From assembly GCA_002238825.1 (NCBI GenBank), contig MPNC01000003.1:386732-450731 (forward strand): DNA of 64,000 bases, written 5' to 3'. This document shows, piece after piece, positions 24,924-33,253 of the stretch. The notes under the pieces were generated by a model. That model saw only the letters and a program-made list of their open reading frames with translations. It had not been told where the DNA came from and did not search any database. A program made the position numbers and the translations under genes. This stretch comes from SAR202 cluster bacterium bin87. GTDB lineage: Bacteria; Chloroflexota; Dehalococcoidia; Lucifugimonadales; UBA3495. Position 1 is the stretch's first letter. Each line of letters starts with the position of its first letter.

Positions 24924-26225
24924 ATGCGTATCCTGCTGATTGCTACCAACCGTCACAAACAGGTCATGAGCCGGATGCGAGCGCAGCCCATCCCCATCGG
25001 CCTAGCCTATGTCGCCGGCCACATCGACCGTTCCCGGCACGAGGTAAAGCTGATAGACCTCATGTTCGCCGAGGATAACTACCTGGATGAAGTCGAGCGC
25101 ACCGTGCTGGACTTCAAGCCGGAGATGGTGGGTATCTCGATCCGCAACCTCAGCAACCACAGCTACGTCGACCCGCAGTGGCAGTTGCCCATCACCCGGA
25201 GCGTCATCGAACGCATCCGGACGATTTCCGACGCCACCATCGTCTGCGGCGGCCCGGCTTTCAGCATCATGCCGCAGCAGGTCTTCGACTTCGTGCAGCC
25301 CGACATCGGCATCGCCGGCGACGCGGGTGAGACCTTCTCCGAGCTGGCCAACCGCGTCGAGATCGGTGAACCCGACTACCGGGGCATGACCGGCGTTCTC
25401 TACCGTGAGAACGGCGAAATCGTGTACAACGGCATGCGCTGTTCGTCCGATTTCGGCAGTCGGCCCAGCCTTGACGACCTGGACATGCCCAAGTACGCCA
25501 AGGCCGGTTTCGGCGTCAGCGTGCTCACCAAGCTGGGCGGGTTCTACTACCCCACCTCCGCCGACGATATGCGCACCCCCGAGGGCGCCTGGCGGGTGAT
25601 CCGCCCCATCGACGAGGTGGTTGAAGAAGTGGCCGAGGTCACGACCCGCTACGGCCTGAAGAAGATCTTCTTCGTCGACAACTGCTTCAACGTGCCTTTG
25701 GAGCACGCCAAGGAACTCTGCAACGCCCTGATGGAATCCGAGGTGAAGGTGCGCTGGAACACCTGCCTGGCCCCCTACGCCTGTGACGCCGAGCTCATCG
25801 GCATGATGAAGCAGGCCGGCTGCGGCCTCGTCATGATGGGCGGTACCCGCGGCGGCGACCCGCACGAGGGCGACAACGACACGTCGCGGTACGCCTCCCT
25901 CAAGGAGACCACCGAGCTGTGCGAGGCCGGCGACCTCCACTACACCATCAGCCAGCAGTTCGGCGAGCCGGGTGAGACCCGCGAATCGGTCGAAAACAAG
26001 CTGGAGTTCCTGCGTGGCCTCAAGCCTTCGCTGGCCAACCTCCGGGTCGGCGTCAGCGTCATGCCCGGCACCGACGTGGCCACCCGCTGTCTCGAGGAAG
26101 GCATCATCAAGGACGAGACCGAGCTCATCGCCCCCACCTTCTACATGGCCGAGGAAGTCCGCCCCTGGCTGGTCGACTATCTCCGCGAGCTCGTCGACGC
26201 CAACCCGCGCTGGAGCCTGATGTAG
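24924..26225 (+). CDS. B12-binding/radical-SAM-like protein lacking the cluster cysteines
   Basis: 433 residues from ATG 24924 (GAGGGAGA upstream). The N-terminal half looks like the B12-binding-like domain of class B radical SAM enzymes (IPIGLAYVAGHIDRS, EVKLIDLMF, VCGGPAFSIMPQQ) without a DxHxxG motif. The barrel that follows is well kept (IFFVDNCFNVPLEHAKEL, VRWNTCLAPYACDAEL, MMKQAGCGLVMMG). But where CxxxCxxC should be, residues 199-215 read VLTKLGGFYYPTSADD, with no cysteine. Without a [4Fe-4S] cluster it cannot make the 5'-deoxyadenosyl radical in the usual way. It heads a run with DUF1800 and an NHL propeller. Confidence 0.75.
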   Translation: MRILLIATNRHKQVMSRMRAQPIPIGLAYVAGHIDRSRHEVKLIDLMFAEDNYLDEVERTVLDFKPEMVGISIRNLSNHSYVDPQWQLPITRSVIERIRTISDATIVCGGPAFSIMPQQVFDFVQPDIGIAGDAGETFSELANRVEIGEPDYRGMTGVLYRENGEIVYNGMRCSSDFGSRPSLDDLDMPKYAKAGFGVSVLTKLGGFYYPTSADDMRTPEGAWRVIRPIDEVVEEVAEVTTRYGLKKIFFVDNCFNVPLEHAKELCNALMESEVKVRWNTCLAPYACDAELIGMMKQAGCGLVMMGGTRGGDPHEGDNDTSRYASLKETTELCEAGDLHYTISQQFGEPGETRESVENKLEFLRGLKPSLANLRVGVSVMPGTDVATRCLEEGIIKDETELIAPTFYMAEEVRPWLVDYLRELVDANPRWSLM

Positions 26226-26275
26226 AGAAAGGCCGTTTTCGCCCGTCTTTCGGTACAACTCAGAGGACTGCCACG

Positions 26276-27727
26276 ATGACATTGACCGGCAACCCACCGC
26301 TGGGCGCGGCCCGCATCGCCCTGGCCGATAACGCATCCATCCGCGCCGCGCATCTCCTGCGCCGCGCCGGATTCACGCCCACCCGCGCTGAAATCGATCG
26401 CGCCGTGGAGCGCGGATACGAGGCCACCGTCGACGAGCTGCTGCATCCCGAGGCCCGGCCCGACCTCGAGATCGAGGACCTCATCCGCCGCTACCACGTC
26501 GACCAGAACAGCCTGATGCTGCTGGAGAGCAGCCAGGGCTACTGGATGTATCGCATCATCAACAGCCAGCGCCCGCTGGAGGAGAAGATGGCCCTGTTCT
26601 GGCACGGCCTCTTCGCCACCGCCTACGGCAAGCTCAACCACGCCAAGGCCGTGGTCAACCAGACCCATACCTTCCGCCGCCACGGGCTCGGCAAGTTCGC
26701 TGACATCCTGGTCGAGCTGTCCCGCGATCCCGCCATGATCTTCTGGCTGGACAACAAGGACAACCACCGCGACTCGCCCAACGAGAACTATGGCCGGGAA
26801 CTGCTCGAGCTGTTTTCCATGGGCATCGGCAACTACACCGAGGCCGACGTGAAAGCCGCCGCCCGCGCCTTCACCGGCTGGACCATCGACAACACCGAGT
26901 ACATGAGCATCCGCGCCAGCCGCGACTCCTTCTGGCCCTACGGCCGCATCGACTGGCAGTTCCGCTACCGCGAGGATGACCACGACGACACCGAGAAGAC
27001 CTTCCTCGGCCACACCGGCCCCCTGAGCGGCCACGACGTCATCGACATCATCGTGCAGCAGCCGGCCACCGCGCACTACATCGCCGGCAAGCTCTACAAC
27101 TTCTTCGTGTCCGACCGGCCCGATGAGGAAGCCATCGGCATCATGGCCGACGAGTTCATCCGCACCGACGGCGACATCCGCGCCGTCATGCGCCGCATGT
27201 TCCTGTCGGACTTCTTCGCCGACGAGGCCGTCCGGCTGGGTCGCGTCAAGAGCCCGGCTGAACTGGTGGGCGGCACGGCGCGGCTGGCCGGCAGCCACCA
27301 ATCTCCAGAATGGACCATCTCCAATCTGGCCATGGACGTCAACTTCATGGGCCAGGAGATTCTGAACCCGCCCACCGTTGAGGGCTGGCACACCGGCATG
27401 GAGTGGATCGACACCGGCAACCTGGTCGAGCGCATCAACGCCGCCGGCGCCGAGATGCGCGACACGGCCCGCCCCGGCGTCCGTGCCATCATCGAACGCG
27501 TCAAGACCCGGGGCAACCGGCTGGAGCCCCGCCCGCTGGCCGAGGCCTGCCTGGACGCCATGGGCATGTTCGAGGTGTCGGATGGCACCATGAACAGCCT
27601 GGTCGCGCTCGCCGCCCCGTGGGGCGAGGTTCGTTTCGACCGCGACGACACCGTCGCCTGCGCCGAGGAGCGCGTGGTGGAAATGCTGCAGCTCATCGTC
27701 GCGTCCCGGGAGTACCAGCTGGCATGA
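26276..27727 (+). CDS. DUF1800 family protein
   Basis: 483 residues with the full DUF1800 pattern: IRAAHLLRRAGFTPTRAEID, then MALFWHGLFATAYGK, NENYGRELLELFSMGIGNYTEADV, ARAFTGWTI and a C-terminal NPPTVEGW. The function of the family is unknown; it usually carries a Tat or Sec signal and is followed by a DUF1501 gene. Here there is no signal peptide and no DUF1501 neighbour. Instead it starts 50 bases after the radical-SAM-like gene and its stop overlaps the NHL gene (ATGA). Confidence 0.85.
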   Translation: MTLTGNPPLGAARIALADNASIRAAHLLRRAGFTPTRAEIDRAVERGYEATVDELLHPEARPDLEIEDLIRRYHVDQNSLMLLESSQGYWMYRIINSQRPLEEKMALFWHGLFATAYGKLNHAKAVVNQTHTFRRHGLGKFADILVELSRDPAMIFWLDNKDNHRDSPNENYGRELLELFSMGIGNYTEADVKAAARAFTGWTIDNTEYMSIRASRDSFWPYGRIDWQFRYREDDHDDTEKTFLGHTGPLSGHDVIDIIVQQPATAHYIAGKLYNFFVSDRPDEEAIGIMADEFIRTDGDIRAVMRRMFLSDFFADEAVRLGRVKSPAELVGGTARLAGSHQSPEWTISNLAMDVNFMGQEILNPPTVEGWHTGMEWIDTGNLVERINAAGAEMRDTARPGVRAIIERVKTRGNRLEPRPLAEACLDAMGMFEVSDGTMNSLVALAAPWGEVRFDRDDTVACAEERVVEMLQLIVASREYQLA

Positions 27728-28749
27728 CCACCACCGCGACCGCAACCTTCTCCTACAGCCACACCGTAGGCTTCCTGGCCTACCGCGGCCGGGGCTTCAT
27801 CCACCCCGTCGACCTGACGCTGGGCGACGGCGGTGTGATGTACGTGCTGAACCGCGGCGGCGCCGAGTCGGTCGGCCGGCTCGAGCTAAAGCGAGTTTGC
27901 GTCTGCACGGCGGACGAAGGCTACATCGGCGAGTGGGGAACCGGCGGCACCGAGGACGGGCAATTCTGGTGGCCCAGCGCCATCGCTCAGGACGGCGACG
28001 GTCGGCTCTACGTGTCCGACGAGTCGCTGCAGCGGGTCAATGTGTTCAGCCCAGACGGCGAGTTCATCCGCCAATGGGGAGAAACCGGCGACGGCCCCGG
28101 ACAGATCAACCGCCCCGCCGACATCGCATTCGCCCCCGACGGCACGCTTCTGGTCAGCGACGGCATGAACCACCGCATCCAGCGCTTCACCGTCGACGGC
28201 GAGTACCTGGGCGGCTGGGGCAGCTACGGCGCCCAGGCCGGCCAGTTCAACACCCCGTGGCGGCTGGCCTGCGACGCCCGGGGCAACGTCTTCGTCGCCG
28301 ACTGGCGCAACGACCGCGTGCAGGCGTTCACTCCCGAAGGCCGTTTCGTCGGCCAGTGGGGCGTGTCGGGAGATGGCAAGGGCCAACTGAACCGGCCCTC
28401 ATCGTTAGCCGTTGACGACGATGGCTACATCTACGTGGCCGACTGGGGCAACGAGCGTGTGCAGATATTCGCACCGGACGGCGAGGTGGCCGCCATCCTG
28501 CTGGGCGACGCGACTACGTCATCCTGGGCGGAGGACTACCTCGCTGCCAATCCTGACGAACAGAGGGCCCGGCGCGAAGCGGATCTGGCCCCCGCCGTCA
28601 ACCCGTGGCGCGACCACCACCGCGAGACTTCGGCCGGCGTGGAGGCCCGATTCTGGGGACCCACGGCGGTCAACCTGGACGACGAGGGCCGCATCTATAT
28701 CGTCGACTCCTGCCGGCACCGCGTCCAGATCTACCGCAAGAGCTCGTAA
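27724..28749 (+). CDS. NHL-repeat beta-propeller protein
   Basis: 341 residues. ATG 27724 overlaps the DUF1800 stop, which fixes the start; a longer frame upstream is a shadow. At least five NHL blades can be counted, each with a PxDIAxxxDGxLYVSDxxNxRVQxF pattern (near 88-115, 135-160, 182-210, 230-255) and a final RIYIVDSCRHRVQIY. Propellers of this type bind protein, RNA or act as lactonase-like scaffolds. No signal peptide, so probably cytoplasmic together with DUF1800. Confidence 0.87.
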   Translation: MTTTATATFSYSHTVGFLAYRGRGFIHPVDLTLGDGGVMYVLNRGGAESVGRLELKRVCVCTADEGYIGEWGTGGTEDGQFWWPSAIAQDGDGRLYVSDESLQRVNVFSPDGEFIRQWGETGDGPGQINRPADIAFAPDGTLLVSDGMNHRIQRFTVDGEYLGGWGSYGAQAGQFNTPWRLACDARGNVFVADWRNDRVQAFTPEGRFVGQWGVSGDGKGQLNRPSSLAVDDDGYIYVADWGNERVQIFAPDGEVAAILLGDATTSSWAEDYLAANPDEQRARREADLAPAVNPWRDHHRETSAGVEARFWGPTAVNLDDEGRIYIVDSCRHRVQIYRKSS

Positions 28750-28754
28750 ACGCC

Positions 28755-28884
28755 CATGCGTACCCATTTTCCCCACTGGTCATTGCGAGCGTAGCGTGGC
28801 AATCTCGCAACGGCAACGGGGTCTCTTCCGGTAACGAGATCGCCACGTCGCTGCGCACCTCGCGATGACAAACCGGGCACGCGT
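28755..28884. repeat. MITE-like element, GCGTACCC-ended variant
   Basis: Ends CATGCGTACCCATTTT and AAACCGGGCACGCGTG are imperfect inverted repeats; the interior carries GTCATTGCGAGCG and CGCGATGACA arms shared with the 145-bp family. No flanking duplication was seen. Non-coding. Confidence 0.65.
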
Positions 28885-28936
28885 GCGTGCGTAGAGCGGA
28901 CCAATTAACGCGCGAAACCCAATCTTTCGGAATTTT

Positions 28937-28964
28937 GTAGGGGCGAATGTTCATTCGCCCCTAC
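28937..28964. repeat. 28-bp GTAGGGGCGAAT palindrome
   Basis: GTAGGGGCGAATG and CATTCGCCCCTAC-type arms form a near-perfect palindrome between the NHL gene and the convergent CMD gene, eight bases from the CMD stop. Four copies occur in the window. It could end transcription from both sides. Confidence 0.8.
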
Positions 28965-28972
28965 CTTTGTCG

Positions 28973-29539
28973 TTAACCGGCTACCCGCTGTAGCAGCGGC
29001 TCCGTCCGGTTGGGTGGCAGGTCCGTCTCGAAGGTGTTGATCACCAGCGCCAGCATGGTGTAGTTGCCCAGCACCAGCGTCAGCTCGATGGTGCCCTGCT
29101 GGCCGAAGATCTCCACCGCGCTCTGGTAGCCGCCCCGGCTCACCTGGTGGTTGCGCAGGATCTCGCGTCCCAGGTTGATCACCGCCGACTCGTCGGGCGC
29201 CAACGCCGGCAGGGCCGTCTTGTCCCGGATGGCATCGACCACGGCGGGGGGCACGCCGGCATCCCGCGCCGAGGCGGCGTGGGCGTTCCAGATGTGCTGG
29301 CAGTCCATCTCGCGGGCCGCCACCAGCATTGCCAGTTCCGCCGCCTTCATGGGCAGGCTGGCGTGGTTGCGCAGGTACTGGTTCAGACCGGTGGCGTGCT
29401 TGCTGGCTTCCGGCACGTGGGTCATCACCGAGCCGGGGCCGTAGGGCGGAACCGCGGTCCCATTCTGGGTAATCTCGTCGAAGGTGGCCTCCTGGCCGGC
29501 GGGGGTGGTCTCACGGGATGCCAGAGGTAGTCGGGCCAT
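28973..29539 (-). CDS. Carboxymuconolactone-decarboxylase-family protein
   Basis: 188 residues from ATG 29539 (AAGGAG nine bases upstream); the longer frame adds an unlikely leader. Active-site region AREMDCQHIWNAHAA keeps Glu77, Cys80 and His86 but has Ile83 in place of the second Cys, exactly as in the paralogue at 19699. It is therefore probably not an AhpD-type peroxidase. It precedes an unrelated RraA gene on the same strand across a repeat element. Confidence 0.8.
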   Translation of the reverse strand: MARLPLASRETTPAGQEATFDEITQNGTAVPPYGPGSVMTHVPEASKHATGLNQYLRNHASLPMKAAELAMLVAAREMDCQHIWNAHAASARDAGVPPAVVDAIRDKTALPALAPDESAVINLGREILRNHQVSRGGYQSAVEIFGQQGTIELTLVLGNYTMLALVINTFETDLPPNRTEPLLQRVAG

Positions 29540-29644
29540 GGTGACGTCTCCTTGTGCCTGTGTAGTCTCCGAATGTTTCTCGCAATCGCATCGCAACCGG
29601 CATGAACTGGATGTTCACGCGTAACCGGTTTACGGCGGGGGAAT

Positions 29645-29752
29645 GTCAGAATCAGGATCTGCCGGATTTATGGATTATCAGGATCAGCGCCGCTCTGCTC
29701 TAACTAGTCTCAATCCTGCCATTCCCGTCATCCTGAAAACTCTGCTTCTGAC
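29645..29752. repeat. GTCAGAATC-family inverted-repeat element
   Basis: About 108 bp from GTCAGAATCAGGAT to GCTTCTGAC, with AGGAT/ATCCT words inside. The following bases (AAAGTGGGTGCGCATGAGGCCC) resemble the GCGTACCC-type ends of the MITE-like family, so the elements may be nested. It fills the gap between the CMD and RraA genes. Confidence 0.7.
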
Positions 29753-29781
29753 AATTTACGAAAGTGGGTGCGCATGAGGCC

Positions 29782-30516
29782 CTAGCGATAGGGCTTCTTG
29801 CCGGTTTTCTCTTCAAACAGTTTCCAGGTGTTGTCGTTGAATGGGTAGTACTTGCCAGGTGAGCACTGTTCGATCTCCAGCTGCGCCTTGATGACGGCCT
29901 CGACCTCCTCACGCTGGTGGGCGATCTGGATCACCTCGTCGGCGGCTGCCGCTGGCACCACCACCACGCCGTCGTCGTCGCCCACGATGGCATCGCCCGG
30001 GCGCACCAGGACGCCGCCGCATTGGACGCAGTCGTTCACCTGCCAGGGCCAGAACTCTGCCGGACCCTGCTTGGCCGTGGCGTTCGCCGAGTACACCGGG
30101 AAGCCGTATTCCTTGAGCGTGTTGGTGTCCCGCACCGCGCCGTCGGTGACCAGCCCACCCACGCAGCGCTGGTACAGGCGATAGAACTTGATGTCGCCGC
30201 CGATGCTGCTGAAGGGCCAGCGCATGGCGTCGATCACCAGGACCTCGCCCGGCCCGCACAGCTCAAAGGCCACATACTCCGCCGAGTCGGCGCCCTTGGG
30301 CTTGTCCGCCGCGAGGTCGGGCCGGTGCGGCACGAACCGCAGGGTCACCGCGCGGCCGGCCATGTGCTGACCCGGCTGCAACGGCTTGGCCCCCTCGATC
30401 ATGCTCATCGGCCAGCCCATCACCCACAGGCCGTCGATCAGCGTCTGGGTGGGAATGGTTTTCAGTGTGGCCAGGGTTTCGTCGGTAACGGCGGCAGAGG
30501 CCGGGGCAGTGGTCAT
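29782..30516 (-). CDS. RraA-family protein (HMG/CHA aldolase-like)
   Basis: 244 residues. The family core is clear: HMAGRAVTLRFVP, SIGGDIKFYR, then GLVTDGAVRDT with Arg129/Asp130, which hold the metal and pyruvoyl end in aldolase members, and a closing VLVRPGDAIVGDDDGVVVVP. Family enzymes split 4-hydroxy-4-methyl-2-oxoglutarate or decarboxylate oxaloacetate; true RraA inhibits RNase E. Length and residues favour the aldolase side. Flanked by a terminator-separated transport operon. Confidence 0.85.
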   Translation of the reverse strand: MTTAPASAAVTDETLATLKTIPTQTLIDGLWVMGWPMSMIEGAKPLQPGQHMAGRAVTLRFVPHRPDLAADKPKGADSAEYVAFELCGPGEVLVIDAMRWPFSSIGGDIKFYRLYQRCVGGLVTDGAVRDTNTLKEYGFPVYSANATAKQGPAEFWPWQVNDCVQCGGVLVRPGDAIVGDDDGVVVVPAAAADEVIQIAHQREEVEAVIKAQLEIEQCSPGKYYPFNDNTWKLFEEKTGKKPYR

Positions 30517-30570
30517 TGGGATGGCGTCCTGTGGGGAAAATCGTGCTGGAAAAGCGGCTGCATTGTAGCA

Positions 30571-30602
30571 GAAAAGAAGGCGGCTCCCCGTGGGAAGCCG
30601 CC
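30571..30602 (-). terminator. Rho-independent terminator after the betaine-type binding protein gene
   Basis: On the minus strand GGCGGCT pairs with AGCCGCC around a short GC loop, followed directly by TTCTTTTC. It lies 33 bases after the stop of the binding-protein gene and separates it from the RraA gene. Confidence 0.8.
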
Positions 30603-30634
30603 CTCGCTGTTGCGGGTAGATGAGCTGGATGCCG

Positions 30635-31864
30635 TTATTCGGTCGGCCAGCCTTCGGCCTCTTCGCCGGCGCTGAGCGCGGCCTGGATGCCTTCGGCAGC
30701 CTCGTCGGTGACCCATCCGCCCCAGATGTCAGCGTTATTGTTCAACCACCAAAGAGCGGTCGCCTTGACATCAGCGTCCGGGTTTTCACCTTGCCAACGG
30801 GCAACGGACTTATAAATCTCGATGTTGAAATCCCACTTGCGCAGCATCTCAACCACGTCCCCAGCCCGACCAGGCAGGTCCGGGTTCACGGCGATGAGAA
30901 TGGTAGCGTCTTGATAACCGCAGGGCTTCACATTTTCGTCGGCCCAGCAAGCCGCACTGAACGGAGGTTCTTCCAAGCGAACCAAGTCGAGGATCAGCGC
31001 CGGGTCGTTGGTGCCCCACTGGTAGCCTAGCCAAGGCTCCTGCCGCTCGTACGCGCCGTAGAGGTCGGCGTTCAGTGCGGCGCCGTCACCGGGGTTGATG
31101 ACGTGCACGTGGTCCTCAAGTTCGTAACCCTTGATCTGGGCGGCGTTTACCGACTCGCAGGCCCAACCGATGATGCAGGACACCAGGCGCGCCTTGTCGC
31201 CGCTCTCTGCGGTCTTGAACAGGTCCTTGTACTGCTGGTCCTTCAGGTCTTCCACGCTGTCCAGGTCCGGGTACTGCTCCTGCAGGTAGGCCGGGATGAC
31301 GAAGGCGGACTGCCAGTCCTTGCCGAGGCTCTGGCCAACGGACAACACGGCGCCTTCCTCGCGGGCAGCGTTCCAGGCTTCGTCCTGGTTGGGCAGCCAG
31401 ATTTCCATGGTGACGTCGGTGTCGCCGTTCTTCAGGCCCTGGAACAGGGGCAGGGTAGCGCCGAACTTCACGTCGGTGGGATAGCCGTAGCCCTTCTCGA
31501 CGATGTACTGCGCGATGCGGTTCTGGAGCAGCGCGCTGGACCAGTTCAGGTCGCCGAATATGATCGCTTCTTTGGGTCCTTCCGGAGCCATCACCTCAAC
31601 GACGCGGGTGACTTCCACCTGCTCGGTGACGACCTTTTCGACCTCAACTTCTTTCTCAACGATCTTTTCGACTTCCTTCTCGACTACGACCTCGACCGGT
31701 TTTTCAACTTCGACAACCTTCTCGACCTGTTCGGTCACGACGCGCGTGACCTCAACCTGCTCAGTGATGACCTGGGGCTCAGCCGGTGAGCAGGCCGCGA
31801 TGGCGATGACCGTTACGATGGCCATCGCCATGGCAAGCGCCAACAACCTGTACTTTTTGAACAA
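30635..31864 (-). CDS. Glycine betaine/proline-type ABC substrate-binding lipoprotein
   Basis: 409 residues. The start is TTG 31864: GGAGGG lies seven bases upstream and it begins a lipoprotein signal (FKKYRLLALAMAMAIVTVIAIAAC, Cys25); a frame from 31912 adds an unlikely leader. Residues 30-90 form a Val/Glu/Lys repeat linker (EKVVEVEKPVEVVVEKEV) that probably spans the cell wall layer. The rest is an OpuAC/ProX-like domain (IIFGDLNWSSALLQNRIAQYI, VTMEIWLPNQDEAW). It would bind quaternary amines for osmoprotection or as nutrients. It is third in an ATPase-permease-binding protein operon and may have its own promoter. Confidence 0.88.
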   Translation of the reverse strand: MFKKYRLLALAMAMAIVTVIAIAACSPAEPQVITEQVEVTRVVTEQVEKVVEVEKPVEVVVEKEVEKIVEKEVEVEKVVTEQVEVTRVVEVMAPEGPKEAIIFGDLNWSSALLQNRIAQYIVEKGYGYPTDVKFGATLPLFQGLKNGDTDVTMEIWLPNQDEAWNAAREEGAVLSVGQSLGKDWQSAFVIPAYLQEQYPDLDSVEDLKDQQYKDLFKTAESGDKARLVSCIIGWACESVNAAQIKGYELEDHVHVINPGDGAALNADLYGAYERQEPWLGYQWGTNDPALILDLVRLEEPPFSAACWADENVKPCGYQDATILIAVNPDLPGRAGDVVEMLRKWDFNIEIYKSVARWQGENPDADVKATALWWLNNNADIWGGWVTDEAAEGIQAALSAGEEAEGWPTE

Positions 31865-31926
31865 AATGCTTCCCTCCGTGCGGGGTGATTTGCCGGGAGT
31901 GTTGAGCGGCAATAAGAGTGGCGATG

Positions 31927-31955
31927 ATTATTGCAGCGTTGATTATCGTTGTCAA
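31927..31955 (-). promoter_or_regulatory. Candidate sigma-70-type promoter for the binding-protein gene
   Basis: Read on the minus strand: TTGACA (31950-31955), a 17-base spacer, then AATAAT (31927-31932), about 63 bases before the TTG start. The region is AT-rich against the genome background. Confidence 0.55.
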
Positions 31956-32027
31956 TCTTACGATTGCCGCAACTGTTGCATTACATAATTACCGTTTATC
32001 TACAAAATATAAGAAGTTTCTGTAATT

Positions 32028-32072
32028 CATTCACCTCACGGACAGTTGCGAAAACTGTCCGTGAGGTGAATG
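32028..32072. promoter_or_regulatory. Perfect 20-bp inverted repeat between permease and binding-protein genes
   Basis: CATTCACCTCACGGACAGTT (32028-32047) pairs fully with 32053-32072 across a 5-base loop. It starts 18 bases after the permease stop. No U-run follows in either direction, so an mRNA-stabilising or processing hairpin is as likely as a terminator. Confidence 0.7.
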
Positions 32073-32090
32073 TCGCATATCCGGTGACGG

Positions 32091-33185
32091 TCAGTGCCCC
32101 GCGCTCAGCGCCGCTTGCCGGCCTCGCGCCACCGCTTGCGTGAGCCGGTCGATCACGATGGCCATGAAGACGATGGCCAGGCCGGCGATCACCCCGTTGC
32201 CCACCTCGTTCTTCTGGATCGCCCGCAGCACGTTGTCACCCAAACCACCGGCGGCCACCATGCTGGCAATCGTGACCATGGCCAGCGCCATCATAGTGGT
32301 CTGGTTGATGCCGGCCATGATGGTGGGCAACGCCATGGGTATCTGCACCTTGGTCAGGATCTGCAGCGGCGATGCGCCGAAGGAGCGCGCCGCCTCCACC
32401 GTCTCCGGCGATACCTGCCGGATGCCCAAGTTGGTGAGCCGGATCACCGGAGGCACCGCGTAGATGATGGTAGCGAAGATGCCGGCCGGCTTGCCCAACC
32501 CAAAGAACAGTATTCCGGGGATCAGGTACACGAAGCTGGGCATCGTCTGCATCCCGTCCAGGATGGGACGCATGATGCGGTCGGCGGTTTGGTTCCGTGC
32601 GCCCAATACACCCAGTGGAAGGCCAATTCCCACCGACAGCGCTACCGCCACCACCATCAATGCGATCGTGTCCAGCGTCGGTTCCCAAAGGCCCATGAAT
32701 CCGATGAACAGAAATGCGATACCCGAGAACGCCATCAGACCCCAACCACCGACCGCGAGACCGGCCAGGACCAAGCCCAGGATCACCGCCGGCCAGGGGA
32801 GCCATTTCAAACCGCGTTCGATGTAGAGCAACGCGTAGGTGATGCCGTCCTTGATACCCTCAAACAGCCAGCGCCCGTTGGTGGTCAGGAATTTCGTGCC
32901 ACCGTCGATGGCGTCCCCGGTCACGTCCCGTAGGGACCTCGGGAAACTGGTCGATCCGTCGCTGGATTGCACATGAGCCACAGTGGTGGGGAATTCCATC
33001 TCGGGTCCCCAGATGGCCAGGCTCAGGATCAGCACTACGATGATTGAGACCACCCCGGCGATCCATACGTACAGCTGCGGGATGGCCGCCAGCGTAAACC
33101 GTGGCGACTCCGGCGACTGTGTCGATTCTGACGGCGTCCCTGGGGTGGCTCGGGACTCGGGCTCGTCTCTGGTGATGACTGCCAT
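32091..33185 (-). CDS. Glycine betaine/proline-type ABC permease
   Basis: 364 residues of the ProW/OpuAB type. A first helix (YVWIAGVVSIIVVLILSLAIWG) is followed by an extracytoplasmic loop of about 60 residues, then a cluster of helices and the conserved LPLGVLGARNQTADRIMRP...MQTMPSFVYLIPG block. The EAA-like motif (VEAARSFGASPLQIL) contacts the ATPase. GGAGG precedes the ATG. Second gene of the operon, 68 bases after the ATPase stop. Confidence 0.9.
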   Translation of the reverse strand: MAVITRDEPESRATPGTPSESTQSPESPRFTLAAIPQLYVWIAGVVSIIVVLILSLAIWGPEMEFPTTVAHVQSSDGSTSFPRSLRDVTGDAIDGGTKFLTTNGRWLFEGIKDGITYALLYIERGLKWLPWPAVILGLVLAGLAVGGWGLMAFSGIAFLFIGFMGLWEPTLDTIALMVVAVALSVGIGLPLGVLGARNQTADRIMRPILDGMQTMPSFVYLIPGILFFGLGKPAGIFATIIYAVPPVIRLTNLGIRQVSPETVEAARSFGASPLQILTKVQIPMALPTIMAGINQTTMMALAMVTIASMVAAGGLGDNVLRAIQKNEVGNGVIAGLAIVFMAIVIDRLTQAVARGRQAALSAGH

Positions 33186-33253
33186 ATTGGCCTCCGCGAC
33201 GGCACCGGCCCGGTAGACCGACCGGTGGAACAGGGTATGGCGAAGTTCGGGGG

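Noticed and set aside
25002-26336. 444-residue minus-strand ORF opposite the radical-SAM-like gene
   Set aside because: Antisense frame, no domain; the plus-strand gene has conserved blocks and a good ribosome site. It does not explain the missing cysteines.
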